DNA from: Desulfurococcus amylolyticus Z-533
GTDB taxonomy: Archaea > Thermoproteota > Thermoprotei_A > Sulfolobales > Desulfurococcaceae
Length of the DNA: 64,000 nt
Assembly (NCBI RefSeq): GCF_000513855.1
Contig: NZ_KI911318.1
Coordinates: forward strand, 634,484-698,483
Direction: 5' to 3'
The position numbers and the translations under genes are program-made. Under the pieces are notes generated by a model. It made no database searches. It saw only the letters and a list, made by a program, of their open reading frames with translations, and was not told the origin of the DNA. Positions 7,875-16,841 of the stretch are shown here, in pieces. Position 1 is the first letter of the stretch, and every line of letters starts with the position of its first letter.

Positions 7875-9071
7875 TCATCTTTCGCCAACAAACTCCGCGA
7901 GGCGTTCTATGCCTTCAACAAGGTTTTTCTCATCCATTGTGACGAATGTTATTCTGAGATGGTTTACACCGGCTTCACCGAATATGGAGCCGGGTAGCAT
8001 TGCAACGCCTTTCTCCTCTATAAGCTTCATCGTGAACTCCACGTCACTTAACCCCTTCTTCTTGATGTAGTATGACATATCTGGGAACAAGTACATGCTT
8101 GCAACGGGCTTCTGTATCCTTGCATGAGGCAGGTTCCTCCTGAAAGCCTCATATGCTGCGTCCCGGCGTCTCTTATACACTGGGATCACGTCGCGGAGGT
8201 ATTTCTCCTTGAATCCCTGGGAGAGATAGTAATATGCCATCCACTGCATCGGTACGGGGGCGACTATACCTAGCACACCCTTCAGCTTAGTCATCTCTGA
8301 TATAGTGTTGCCCGACCCGTACACGTATCCAAGCCTACCCCCTGGTATTGCTATGTCTTTACTGAATGAGCCGACGACGACTATATTATCCATGGATGGA
8401 GCAAGCTTCTCAAGCCATAGGTGTTCTTCCTCATAGACTAGGTGCTTGTATGCAACGTCATATATTATCCAAGCCTTCTTCTCGTAGGCAACATCTACAA
8501 TAGTCTTCCCTACTTCACTGCTAAGTATTCTACTAGTTGGGTTATCAGGGCTGGCCAGGAGTATTGCCTTAGCCTTCGAGCCTAGCTTCTCCTTTATACA
8601 CTCTGGATCAGGGTTGAACCCATTTTCAAGGGTCTGTCTACAAGTCTCCACCTTTAAGCCGGTTAGCTTAGCGAGATCCCAGTATACGCTGTAGGATGGA
8701 TCAAGTAGTAGCAGTGTATCCCTTTCATCGAGGAGTGTATATATCGATAGGACTAATCCATCGGCTCCTCCAGTGGTCACGAGGATGTCCTTTGGCTGGA
8801 CATCTATACCTCCATACCTCTTTAAGTCATCCGAGATAGCTGCCCTTAGCTCCGGCAACCCCTGTGTCGATACATATCTGAAGTGTTTAAAGGGATCCTT
8901 CCTAACCATCTCTATGAAGTATTCGAGGGCCTCGCGATCCGGTGGGAGGCCAGGCTGCCCAGCCGTGTAGTTATATACCTTGACGCCCTGTCTAGATAGC
9001 TCCTCTGCCTTAGCGATGAGAACTCTCTGAGGGTTGACTGGGAGACTTAACACCCGTCTAGATATATTCAA
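7875..9071 (-). CDS. PLP-dependent class I/II aminotransferase
   Basis: A 398-residue fold-type I aminotransferase. Visible motifs are the N-terminal YNYTAGQPGLP, TTGGADGLVL (cofactor phosphate loop), LLASPDNPTSRIL (substrate carboxylate and PLP contacts, Asn177), IIYDVAYKHLVY (PLP-ring Asp205) and VVGSFSKDIAIPGGRLGY with the Schiff-base Lys238. The distal Arg in HLRITFVTM binds the substrate alpha-carboxylate. This group includes aspartate, alanine and aromatic aminotransferases; the sequence alone does not fix the specificity. It is a single gene with a clear upstream AT-rich promoter region. Confidence 0.9.
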   Translation of the reverse strand: MNISRRVLSLPVNPQRVLIAKAEELSRQGVKVYNYTAGQPGLPPDREALEYFIEMVRKDPFKHFRYVSTQGLPELRAAISDDLKRYGGIDVQPKDILVTTGGADGLVLSIYTLLDERDTLLLLDPSYSVYWDLAKLTGLKVETCRQTLENGFNPDPECIKEKLGSKAKAILLASPDNPTSRILSSEVGKTIVDVAYEKKAWIIYDVAYKHLVYEEEHLWLEKLAPSMDNIVVVGSFSKDIAIPGGRLGYVYGSGNTISEMTKLKGVLGIVAPVPMQWMAYYYLSQGFKEKYLRDVIPVYKRRRDAAYEAFRRNLPHARIQKPVASMYLFPDMSYYIKKKGLSDVEFTMKLIEEKGVAMLPGSIFGEAGVNHLRITFVTMDEKNLVEGIERLAEFVGER

Positions 9072-9216
9072 CGGCTAGACACCTCTAGAGTGATACATAC
9101 TATCTATATATAGCCATAAATATATAAACACATTTAACCAGGACTCCGCAAATATGTTCTTATAAAAGAATCATTCAATCCAACCAGTTAGATATGGCAG
9201 CAATGATCCCGTGATC

Positions 9217-10572
9217 CTACGATAGTTTCCAGACAAAAGGTGTGATTAGCTCGCTCCCCGTAAAAACCCTGTGTACTACAGGCCTCCCCAATGGCCGCAT
9301 AACATGCTTAAACACGTGGAGCGGTGGCTGGTAGCACATGGCTTGAATATCTCTAGGCACCACTATCTCCTCCTTACTGAGCTCCAGGCTCTTATAGCCG
9401 CAGTGCCTGCACTTAAACCCCTTACCCTTCCCAGCGCTCTCCATCCTCCTACCGCATTTGGGACATAATGGGTTCAACTTAATGGTTTTCCGGGCCAGCT
9501 CTATCACACATATCTTCTCTAGGTTTAATGTTGTTCCATGGGACCTACTCCCAGGTCTCACACACCCCATCACCTCCACCTTGTCACCAGGTTCCAGCTT
9601 CTCCACTACATCCCTGAAACGTTTCGTTGGCTCGTAGACCGCTACATCCATACAGCACTCGTTACATACCTTGAAGACAAGGTGCCCTCCTTGTATACGC
9701 CGGGGCTTCGATGAGACAGTACCAGTCAGCCTCACACACATATATGGGTGTACATCACACACTGTATCCACCGGATGTAGATGGCTATCAGTGTGCTGGT
9801 TTGTCCGGAAGACTGCCATGTATTCCACTGGTTCAAACACCCTGAGGTATTTAGACGCATCTATGAGGTCCCATGGATACTCTCCTCTAATCCCGTAGAG
9901 AACGGGATCCGGGCCCCTTGGGATTATCAAGGAGCGTTTCGACTCGTAGTCGTAGTTGAGTATTGTTTTCCCCTGGGTTGCCTTATCCATTTCCATTATA
10001 CTGTTTTCATCGATCATCCTGGGTTTACCAATGTATTCACGCGTCCTATAGGCTATCAACTCATATGTATAGTCTCCACTGAGCATCTGGATGCCTATGG
10101 CTGCTAAGGCGCCTATCACGCCTCTCCTACCCCTTGGAGCGTGAACCCGTATCCTCTCGCCTAGCCTCCCAATTACTCTTAGAGCGTAGTCTAATGGGAT
10201 GAAGTCGTATAGTGCTTTCTCCCCATACTTCTCCAGGAACCCTGGTACATCCCCTATAAGGAATACTAGTGAGGGCTGGTGCTTGGGGTTAGAGTATTCA
10301 GCCACGTATTCATCGACCTTGTTCTCCACGTATTCGATGACATCCACTAGATCGCTTTCACTAGCGACGCTGAGCCTTATAGCGACGGCGCCGTTTCCCC
10401 TGGTCTTCCATGGAACAGCCGGGTTCAGCCTGATGAGGTTCAAGTAGTCTGTGAACCATATGTTCCCTTTGCCTGAGAGCTCGTGGACTATTTGGACAGC
10501 TATATGTGTTGTACAGCCACCCATGGGGGAATCAATGTCATCTAACCCTATGTGGAGCCTAATGCCCTCCAC
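9217..10572 (-). CDS. tiaS: tRNA(Ile2) 2-agmatinylcytidine synthetase TiaS
   Basis: Modifies C34 of tRNA-Ile2 (CAU) with agmatine and ATP so that it reads AUA, essential in archaea and consistent with heavy ATA use here. The 451-residue protein begins with IRLHIGLDDIDSPMGGCTTH, the TiaS kinase-type catalytic domain. An OB-fold-like segment (RLTGTVSSKPRRI, about 280-350) follows, then a C-terminal zinc ribbon (LCPKCGRRMES with FKCRHCGYKSL, about 376-402). Length and domain order match the family. It sits 3 bp after the deoxyhypusine synthase gene on the same strand, a translation-related pair. Confidence 0.94.
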   Translation of the reverse strand: MEGIRLHIGLDDIDSPMGGCTTHIAVQIVHELSGKGNIWFTDYLNLIRLNPAVPWKTRGNGAVAIRLSVASESDLVDVIEYVENKVDEYVAEYSNPKHQPSLVFLIGDVPGFLEKYGEKALYDFIPLDYALRVIGRLGERIRVHAPRGRRGVIGALAAIGIQMLSGDYTYELIAYRTREYIGKPRMIDENSIMEMDKATQGKTILNYDYESKRSLIIPRGPDPVLYGIRGEYPWDLIDASKYLRVFEPVEYMAVFRTNQHTDSHLHPVDTVCDVHPYMCVRLTGTVSSKPRRIQGGHLVFKVCNECCMDVAVYEPTKRFRDVVEKLEPGDKVEVMGCVRPGSRSHGTTLNLEKICVIELARKTIKLNPLCPKCGRRMESAGKGKGFKCRHCGYKSLELSKEEIVVPRDIQAMCYQPPLHVFKHVMRPLGRPVVHRVFTGSELITPFVWKLS

Positions 10573-10575
10573 TAC

Positions 10576-11586
10576 CTAACCCCCTTTCCTAGCGAGGCAT
10601 AGCATACCTCCTACTATCAGGGGTAGCGTTATCGTTGCATCAGCGTATACTACTATATGCTTACCCGTAGGCTTGAGCTTCCCCCAGCTAATCGCCTCCC
10701 TCGGTTGTGCCCCACTCAAGCTCCCATCGTACTCTACAGCAGTGGTAATGTATACCGCGTAGTCTAATCCATCCTTCATCTGGGCCCACCATATGGTGTG
10801 ATGCTTACTGATCCCCCCGCCGATAATCAAGGCTCCAAGCCTCTTAGCCGCGAAAACCATGTCTATTATCTTCTTCTCATCGCTTATCAAGTCTACTTCA
10901 ACACCGGTGGATGCATAGTTGAAGACTATCTGCGACCCGAAGCTGCCGTCGAATATGCCTGGGACGAAGACCGGTATGTTTTTCTCGTAAGCGGCGCGTA
11001 GTATACTATTTTTATCGCTTATCCTCTTACCTGCCTCATACAGGAGTTCGCTGACACTCCACTTCTTCTTTATAGCTCCGATCTCTTCGAGGAGTTTCCT
11101 TGTAAACTTCTCAACGGCTAAACCATAGTTCTCCAGGGGGATCAATATGTTGCCGAGCCTATGGATCTCAACACTCCTCAGTAGTGCATCATCATACATC
11201 CAGTCCCCCTTGTAGTATGCGTGCCCCGTGCCTCTAGCTATATCATGATCTATCGTACCACACGTCGTCACCACAGCATGGAAGAACCCGTCCCTAATCA
11301 GCTGTGCCAGTAACCCCCTTAAACCTGTTGAAACAATGTTGCCTGTGAAGGCAAGGAACCGGGTTACCTCACTATCCCTGGTCATCTCATTGAGTATCTG
11401 GCTCGCCCTATAGACATGCCCGGCCATGAAGCCATGGGCATCCCTGAGCTTCTCCACGAGCTCGCAGATTGTTATCTCCGGTGTTATAGTGATATCTCTT
11501 ACAACCTCGCCGAGCAGTCTGCTTCTCAACTCCTCTATGTTAAACTCCTCTGGCATATGATCCACCATTGTCTGCCACCCACTCAA
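10576..11586 (-). CDS. dys: Deoxyhypusine synthase
   Basis: Uses NAD and spermidine to put the 4-aminobutyl group on the conserved lysine of aIF5A, the first step of hypusine formation. The 336-residue protein shows the family motifs FTGNIVSTGLRGLLAQLI (NAD-binding region), VVTTCGTIDHDIARG, VPGIFDGSFGSQI, IIGGGISKHHTIWW and the C-terminal TTAVEYDGSLSGAQPREAIS. The usual catalytic-loop lysine appears in AISWGKLKPTGKHIVVYADA. It is followed 3 bp later by tiaS. Upstream it is divergent from the Mrr-like gene across 72 bp. Confidence 0.95.
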   Translation of the reverse strand: MSGWQTMVDHMPEEFNIEELRSRLLGEVVRDITITPEITICELVEKLRDAHGFMAGHVYRASQILNEMTRDSEVTRFLAFTGNIVSTGLRGLLAQLIRDGFFHAVVTTCGTIDHDIARGTGHAYYKGDWMYDDALLRSVEIHRLGNILIPLENYGLAVEKFTRKLLEEIGAIKKKWSVSELLYEAGKRISDKNSILRAAYEKNIPVFVPGIFDGSFGSQIVFNYASTGVEVDLISDEKKIIDMVFAAKRLGALIIGGGISKHHTIWWAQMKDGLDYAVYITTAVEYDGSLSGAQPREAISWGKLKPTGKHIVVYADATITLPLIVGGMLCLARKGG

Positions 11587-11658
11587 TAATTTTAGCCAGG
11601 TATATTATAGTTTCATTATAGAGTCCAAGCAATCATAGAGTGAATGGTGGCATAGGTA

Positions 11659-12336
11659 GTGGGTTCACCCCTAGAGAAGGAGATATTATTAAGGATACTT
11701 AAATCAAGGAGAATACTGGTTGACGAGGTTCAGGCAGCCTATGGTGTGGTCGATGACGTGCTTGACAAGCTCCTAGGGGACAACAGGGACTTTATCACGG
11801 TTAACGGTAGAATGATAATAGTTGATAAGCCACTTGAACTTGCCTTGAAACTCCTAGATCAAGGAGTAAGCGTGAAAAGGGTAAGCGAGGCACTGGAGTG
11901 GAGGGACTTCGAGAAACTGGCATCCACTATAATGAGTGGGCACGGGTACATTGTTGAGACAAACGTATTCCTCTCAAGCCCTGTGAGATTCGAAATAGAT
12001 GTAGTAGGAGTGGATCCGGTGAGCAGGCTCGGGATACTCGTAGATTGCAAGCAATGGTCCCATAATACTAGGCGGAGGTTGATCGAGGCAGGAACCAGGC
12101 AGATTGAACGCCTAGGAAAGCTTATCTCACACTACGAACATGTTAGAAGCAGGTACAGGGTATTCGATTACATGAGAGAAGCCATACCATTAATTCTAAC
12201 ACTACAGACACCCGTTGTAAGGATATACGAGAACGTGTTATATGTAAGTATAAGGGAGTTCAACGACTTCCTGAATAATATCAGGTACGTGATTGAGTCA
12301 TTCAATATAAAGCCTTCCCCAACTCCACTTAAATGA
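11659..12336 (+). CDS. PD-(D/E)XK nuclease-like protein of the Mrr/restriction-endonuclease-like fold
   Basis: A 225-residue protein starting at GTG. Residues 1-60 look like a small helix-turn-helix region (KEILLRILKSRRILVDEVQ). Residues 80-180 carry a restriction-endonuclease-like core: WRDFEKLASTIMSGHGYIV, then FEIDVVGVD and GILVDCKQW. This fits the D-x(n)-(D/E)-x-K pattern of Mrr-type and archaeal Holliday-junction nucleases, with Asp near 113 and an acidic-x-Lys near 129-131. The next helix (RRRLIEAGTRQIERL) is also typical. A DNA repair or restriction role is likely, but no partner gene is adjacent. It is divergent from dys. Confidence 0.7.
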   Translation: MGSPLEKEILLRILKSRRILVDEVQAAYGVVDDVLDKLLGDNRDFITVNGRMIIVDKPLELALKLLDQGVSVKRVSEALEWRDFEKLASTIMSGHGYIVETNVFLSSPVRFEIDVVGVDPVSRLGILVDCKQWSHNTRRRLIEAGTRQIERLGKLISHYEHVRSRYRVFDYMREAIPLILTLQTPVVRIYENVLYVSIREFNDFLNNIRYVIESFNIKPSPTPLK

Positions 12337-12455
12337 TGGGCCTCCAGTTATAAGCTGTCTCTCTCCTGCATCAGTTTCACCGGGGTTTAGTAAAACAATG
12401 GTTCGCAACTTTTTTAAATAATTTTAAAACCATATTTACGCAGGTGTTATACTTC

Positions 12456-13206
12456 ATGAGTAGTGAAGTCATTGCTGATACTTACAGTAGGAAGATAATG
12501 TTGCTTAAGACGCTTGACAGCATAATAGACTTCTCTTAGGAAGAATATTCTCGATAGTCTTAGAAAGCTCGAGAAGAAAGAATTGATTTCTAAAACCATG
12601 GTTAACGGCGAACTCCATATATCGTTAAGCCAGAAAGGAGAAGAGTATGTCAAGAAGCTGATAGAGCTGTTTCACCCGATTAAGGTTAGCGATGACCAAC
12701 AACTGCTCCAGGTACCTGTTAGATTAAACCTAGCTAAAGAAGTGATAACATCACTGAACCTATATAAAATAATTGTTAAGACGGGTCTCTCCAGGAAGGG
12801 ATGGCTCCTCGTTGACGAGTTGAAGAACCTGGTTGGAGATGAAAAGATCCTCACTATAATACTGGACTCATTCACGATGCCGCCTACAAGGATACTAAGG
12901 CGGATCAAGATTGCGGGAAGAGATGCAGTTGAATTAGATAAAATGGGGCAGGAAATATTAAGGAAGAGCCCCCATTATACTGTTTTTAGAAGCAACAGCA
13001 TTTACAGACTACTCGTCAGATTAACCGGCTCTCCCTGGGTCTTCGAGATAATGCGGTTCCTCTCAATAACCAGCTTCGTGTTCCTCGCATTAAGCATTCT
13101 ACTACTAGTTGCCAATGCGCCTACGGTTTTAATTGCTGTAGGATTCCTAACCGCGTTAATATTCTTATCCCTAGGCATCACGGTCAGCTATATAAAGGTA
13201 GAGTAA
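12456..13206 (+). CDS. Membrane-anchored winged-helix regulator interrupted by a +1 frameshift
   Basis: Two overlapping frames together make one protein of about 249 residues. Frame one (12456-12539) gives MSSEVIADTYSRKIMLLKTL and ends at TAG. Frame two, open from 12532 to 13206, continues with LRKNILDSLRKLEKKELI and LSQKGEEYVKKLIELF, completing a winged-helix DNA-binding domain. The C-terminus has two transmembrane helices (FVFLALSILLLVANAPTVLI and FLTALIFLSLGITVSY). The switch point reads TTC TCT TAG GAA; skipping one T gives TCT AGG AAG. It could be a real lesion, a sequencing error or recoding. A TTTAAATA box lies at about 12414-12421. Such membrane-bound winged-helix proteins are common in Crenarchaeota; the target is unknown. 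Confidence 0.65.
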
Positions 13207-13253
13207 CCTGTGAAAAATGAATCGTGGGGATCAGGGAAGGTGGGATCGATTCA

Positions 13254-14162
13254 CTACATTACTGCTATTCCAACAAGATCCATTAAACTATTATATCCCA
13301 AGTCAATCAACCATTTGTGGAGTCCGCTCAGTATTTCATCCACGATATTCTCATTCCAGATCAAAGCTGTACCCACCTGCACAGCCCTAGCCCCGGCTAG
13401 CATGAGCTCTGCTACATCCATCCATGATGACACGCCTCCAACCCCTATTATCTCAGCCCTGTACTCCCTGTATACGTCGTATACCACTCTCACAGCTATT
13501 GGATGAATCGGTGGCCCCGAGAGGCCTCCATACTTGTTACTCAGCACAGGCTTTAAAGTGTATACATCTATGCTCATAGCTTTCACAGTGTTTATCAGCG
13601 TTAAGGCTTTCACGCCTGCCTCGAGGGCTTTACCAGCTGACTCGATTACTCTATCTGTTAACCCTAGCTTAGCTATCACAGGTAAGGATGCTACAGATAC
13701 TACATCCTTTACTATTCTGTAAACCAACATGGGATCACTGCCCAACTCAAGGCCGTAGCCTTCCGCATGGGGGCAACTAAGGTTTAACTCGACTGCATCC
13801 ACGCCAGCCTCGCTAGCTAGCTCGGCAAGCTTTACAAACTCCTCCACACTGGAGCCGCCGATGCTGAGGATCAGTGGTTTACTAAGTTCCCTTGCCTTCC
13901 TAGCTAGAACCGGAATCACTCTGGCCCCGGGATTCGCTAAGCCTACTGCGTTTAGGAGCCCGTTATTCCTTAACTCAACAATAATGGGTGGGGGATACCC
14001 TTCCCTAGGATTCAACGTTATAGTCTTGGATACAAGGGCTGAGAAACCCTGCTTAGCCAGTATCTCAAGGTGCTCAGGCTCCGAGCCCAGTATACCGCTT
14101 GCATTCATAACAGGATGCTTCAGCCTTAGCCCAGCTATACTTGTTTCAAGCACTTCAACCAC
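13254..14162 (-). CDS. pyrD: Dihydroorotate dehydrogenase, catalytic subunit (class 1B)
   Basis: Oxidises dihydroorotate to orotate with FMN, the fourth pyrimidine step. The 302-residue protein has LKHPVMNASGILGSEPEHLE, LVSKTITLNPREGYPPP, VDAVELNLSCPHAEG (with the class 1 catalytic cysteine in NLSCPH), AKLGLTDRVIE and the FMN phosphate site IIGVGGVSSWMD. The adjacent pyrK makes this the heterotetrameric 1B form that passes electrons to NAD via PyrK. The start overlaps the end of pyrK by 8 bp. It is the last gene of the pyrF-pyrE-pyrK-pyrD unit. Confidence 0.95.
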   Translation of the reverse strand: MVEVLETSIAGLRLKHPVMNASGILGSEPEHLEILAKQGFSALVSKTITLNPREGYPPPIIVELRNNGLLNAVGLANPGARVIPVLARKARELSKPLILSIGGSSVEEFVKLAELASEAGVDAVELNLSCPHAEGYGLELGSDPMLVYRIVKDVVSVASLPVIAKLGLTDRVIESAGKALEAGVKALTLINTVKAMSIDVYTLKPVLSNKYGGLSGPPIHPIAVRVVYDVYREYRAEIIGVGGVSSWMDVAELMLAGARAVQVGTALIWNENIVDEILSGLHKWLIDLGYNSLMDLVGIAVM

Positions 14163-14925
14163 CCTTGAGGAAACCCTCTATATCACGGCACCTGAAGACT
14201 GGGCCGTGCTTGCATAGTAGGAGGGGATGGGGTTTCAAGACACATGAGCCACATGCCCCAACCCCACATTTAACAAGGGTCTCAGTGTTGACATACAGCT
14301 CTATACCAGTATCACTGAGCAGGCTACATACCTCTCTTAGCAAGCCCTGCGGCCCAGAGGCTATCACTAGATCCCATTTACCCGGGTTCTCATGGATCAC
14401 CCTGGATGCAAGCATTGATGCTCTACCACAATAGCCAGCGCTGCAGTCCTCGGTCGCGATATATATTTCGGTATCCTTGTTTACAGTGTTGAGTAGACTC
14501 CTAGGGTTGAATAACTCGTCTCCCCCTCTAACACCCCATACCAGGTCTACTGAAACGCCTTCTTCACATGCTTTCCTAGCAAGATAGAAGAAGGGAGCTA
14601 TCCCTGAGCCCCCCGCTATAAACAATATCCTCTTATAGCTCCACGGCTTAAACCCTGCACCATAGAAGCCCATTACTCCTAGGAAACCACTGTGAAGCCT
14701 GATCAATGCCCTTGACCCCTCTCCTCTTTCCTTCACGATTATCGCTACCTCACCATTACTGAAGTCCGCTACACTCATTGGCAGCAAGTCTACTCCGGGC
14801 ACCCATGCCAGCAGGAATTGAAATGGTAAGGGTTCCTTGATTCCATCGCTGAGTATCTTGATCCTCTTTAGATACAGTGTCTTGCTAAGCTTCTCGGAGC
14901 CAGTTATCTTAGCCGGGTAGTACAC
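14155..14925 (-). CDS. pyrK: Dihydroorotate dehydrogenase electron-transfer subunit
   Basis: The FAD/[2Fe-2S] partner of PyrD. The 256-residue product has the ferredoxin-reductase layout: an FAD-binding barrel in the first 100 residues, an NAD-binding fold with ILFIAGGSGIAPFFYLARKA, and a C-terminal iron-sulfur loop, KCGVGACGSCVL with further cysteines in LLLCKHGPVFRC. It overlaps pyrE upstream by 17 bp and pyrD downstream by 8 bp, indicating coupled translation. Confidence 0.92.
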   Translation of the reverse strand: MYYPAKITGSEKLSKTLYLKRIKILSDGIKEPLPFQFLLAWVPGVDLLPMSVADFSNGEVAIIVKERGEGSRALIRLHSGFLGVMGFYGAGFKPWSYKRILFIAGGSGIAPFFYLARKACEEGVSVDLVWGVRGGDELFNPRSLLNTVNKDTEIYIATEDCSAGYCGRASMLASRVIHENPGKWDLVIASGPQGLLREVCSLLSDTGIELYVNTETLVKCGVGACGSCVLKPHPLLLCKHGPVFRCRDIEGFLKGG

Positions 14926-15541
14926 CCTGGTTCACCGTTCTTCCTGCTGAGTACTTGTCAAGGTACTCAAGTAGCTCACGGTATGTTGCCTCGTTGATTA
15001 ATCCATGAGCGTAGAGATCCCTGAAGACCTCTCTCGCTGTTATTAACCGGAATAGCTCGATACCCCTGGAAGCAAGTACCTCACGAGCTCCCTGCTCCCT
15101 GTCAACGAGGACAGCTACTCTCACCGGTATCCCGCCTGCTTCCAATATTGCTTCGACAGCCTTCAGTATCGAGGAGCCCGTTGTAGATACATCGTCAAGT
15201 ATCAGGGTTCTCAAGCCAGTTACATCTCCCTCGATCAGCGAGCTGGTTCCATGGTTCTTCTTTTCCACTCTGACATATGCCATCGGCTTATTTGTGAGGC
15301 ATGAGACATATGTAGCTAGAGGTATTCCTGCTGTCGCGACACCCACTACTACATCGATATCGTCGAGTTTTACTCTACGTGTTAGCTCCAGGATGATCAT
15401 CCTAGCGAGATCCGGGTACATGTATAGTCTCCGCATATCGATGTAGAATGGGCTCTCTATGCCTGAGGATAGCTTGAACCTCCCTATCTTCACCATGCCC
15501 CTCTTATAGAGCTCAATGCTTATCCATGACACTTCGACCAC
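14909..15541 (-). CDS. pyrE: Orotate phosphoribosyltransferase
   Basis: Joins orotate and PRPP to make OMP. The 210-residue protein contains RFKLSSGIESPFYIDMRRL, VVGVATAGIPLATYV, AYVRVEKKNHGT (flexible catalytic loop) and the PRPP-binding motif LILDDVSTTGSSILKAVEA. The chosen start overlaps pyrF by 22 bp; a later ATG at residue 16 (MVKIGRF) would remove the overlap and cannot be excluded. It is second in the pyrimidine operon. Confidence 0.93.
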   Translation of the reverse strand: MVEVSWISIELYKRGMVKIGRFKLSSGIESPFYIDMRRLYMYPDLARMIILELTRRVKLDDIDVVVGVATAGIPLATYVSCLTNKPMAYVRVEKKNHGTSSLIEGDVTGLRTLILDDVSTTGSSILKAVEAILEAGGIPVRVAVLVDREQGAREVLASRGIELFRLITAREVFRDLYAHGLINEATYRELLEYLDKYSAGRTVNQGVLPG

Positions 15542-16194
15542 CTCTTCAACTGTATCTCCCTAACCTCCCTGGCTGCTTCACCAGGATTCTTTGAACCGGT
15601 TATCAGCCTACCTACTATCTCGTAATTGGCACCCACGCATAGTGCTGAGCCGGGTTCAGCTCCCTGGATCCCTATACCGGGCGAGTATATCTTTATTGAT
15701 CTGCCAAGCCTCTCCCTCGCATACCTGATTACATTCGGCCTCGTAGCTGGTGCGACAATGCCTTCAACTCCTGCTTTCACTGCTAGATCTAGGAATTCAT
15801 CGATATGCTTATCTATGAATTCCCGTGAGCCATCATGACTCATGGATGCCACTAATATAACGCCTATCCCTGTAACCATGGATGTCTTCACAAGGGTCTC
15901 TAATGCACCATTATATCCTACAAAGGCGTGGGCTATAACAGCGTTTACACCAGTGTTTGCGAGATGCTTGACCGTAGTACTCATTATGTCCCCTATATCC
16001 GCTAGCTTCAGATCCGCTATAATCGGCTTCTCCGTGAGCCTCCTCAGCCTTCTAATCCCTTGTTTACCATGCTTTAGAATGAATGGGATACCTATCTTAT
16101 AGCCTGAAACATACTCATCGACTTCCCTTACAAGGATATCTATCCTCTTGTCTTTCTCCTCCCTTACAGGTGGATCAATTGCAACAACTAACAT
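15520..16194 (-). CDS. pyrF: Orotidine 5'-phosphate decarboxylase
   Basis: Converts OMP to UMP, the last step of the pathway. The 224-residue TIM barrel has the catalytic KPIIADLKLADIGDI motif (the D-x-K-x-x-D tetrad region), the N-terminal VVAIDPP strand, VEGIVAPATRPNVI and the phosphate-binding YSPGIGIQGAEPG. It is first in the pyrF-pyrE-pyrK-pyrD run on the minus strand, each gene overlapping the next. A 41-bp gap separates it from the upstream phosphoribosyltransferase gene, so the guaA unit may read into it. Confidence 0.95.
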   Translation of the reverse strand: MLVVAIDPPVREEKDKRIDILVREVDEYVSGYKIGIPFILKHGKQGIRRLRRLTEKPIIADLKLADIGDIMSTTVKHLANTGVNAVIAHAFVGYNGALETLVKTSMVTGIGVILVASMSHDGSREFIDKHIDEFLDLAVKAGVEGIVAPATRPNVIRYARERLGRSIKIYSPGIGIQGAEPGSALCVGANYEIVGRLITGSKNPGEAAREVREIQLKRWSKCHG

Positions 16195-16235
16195 GAAGCC
16201 CGCTTTAGCTATGTAAACCAGGACTTAAAAATATT

Positions 16236-16841
<606 letters not shown>

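Noticed and set aside
9271-10447. Plus-strand frames opposite tiaS
   Set aside because: Shadows of a well-supported tiaS gene on the minus strand.
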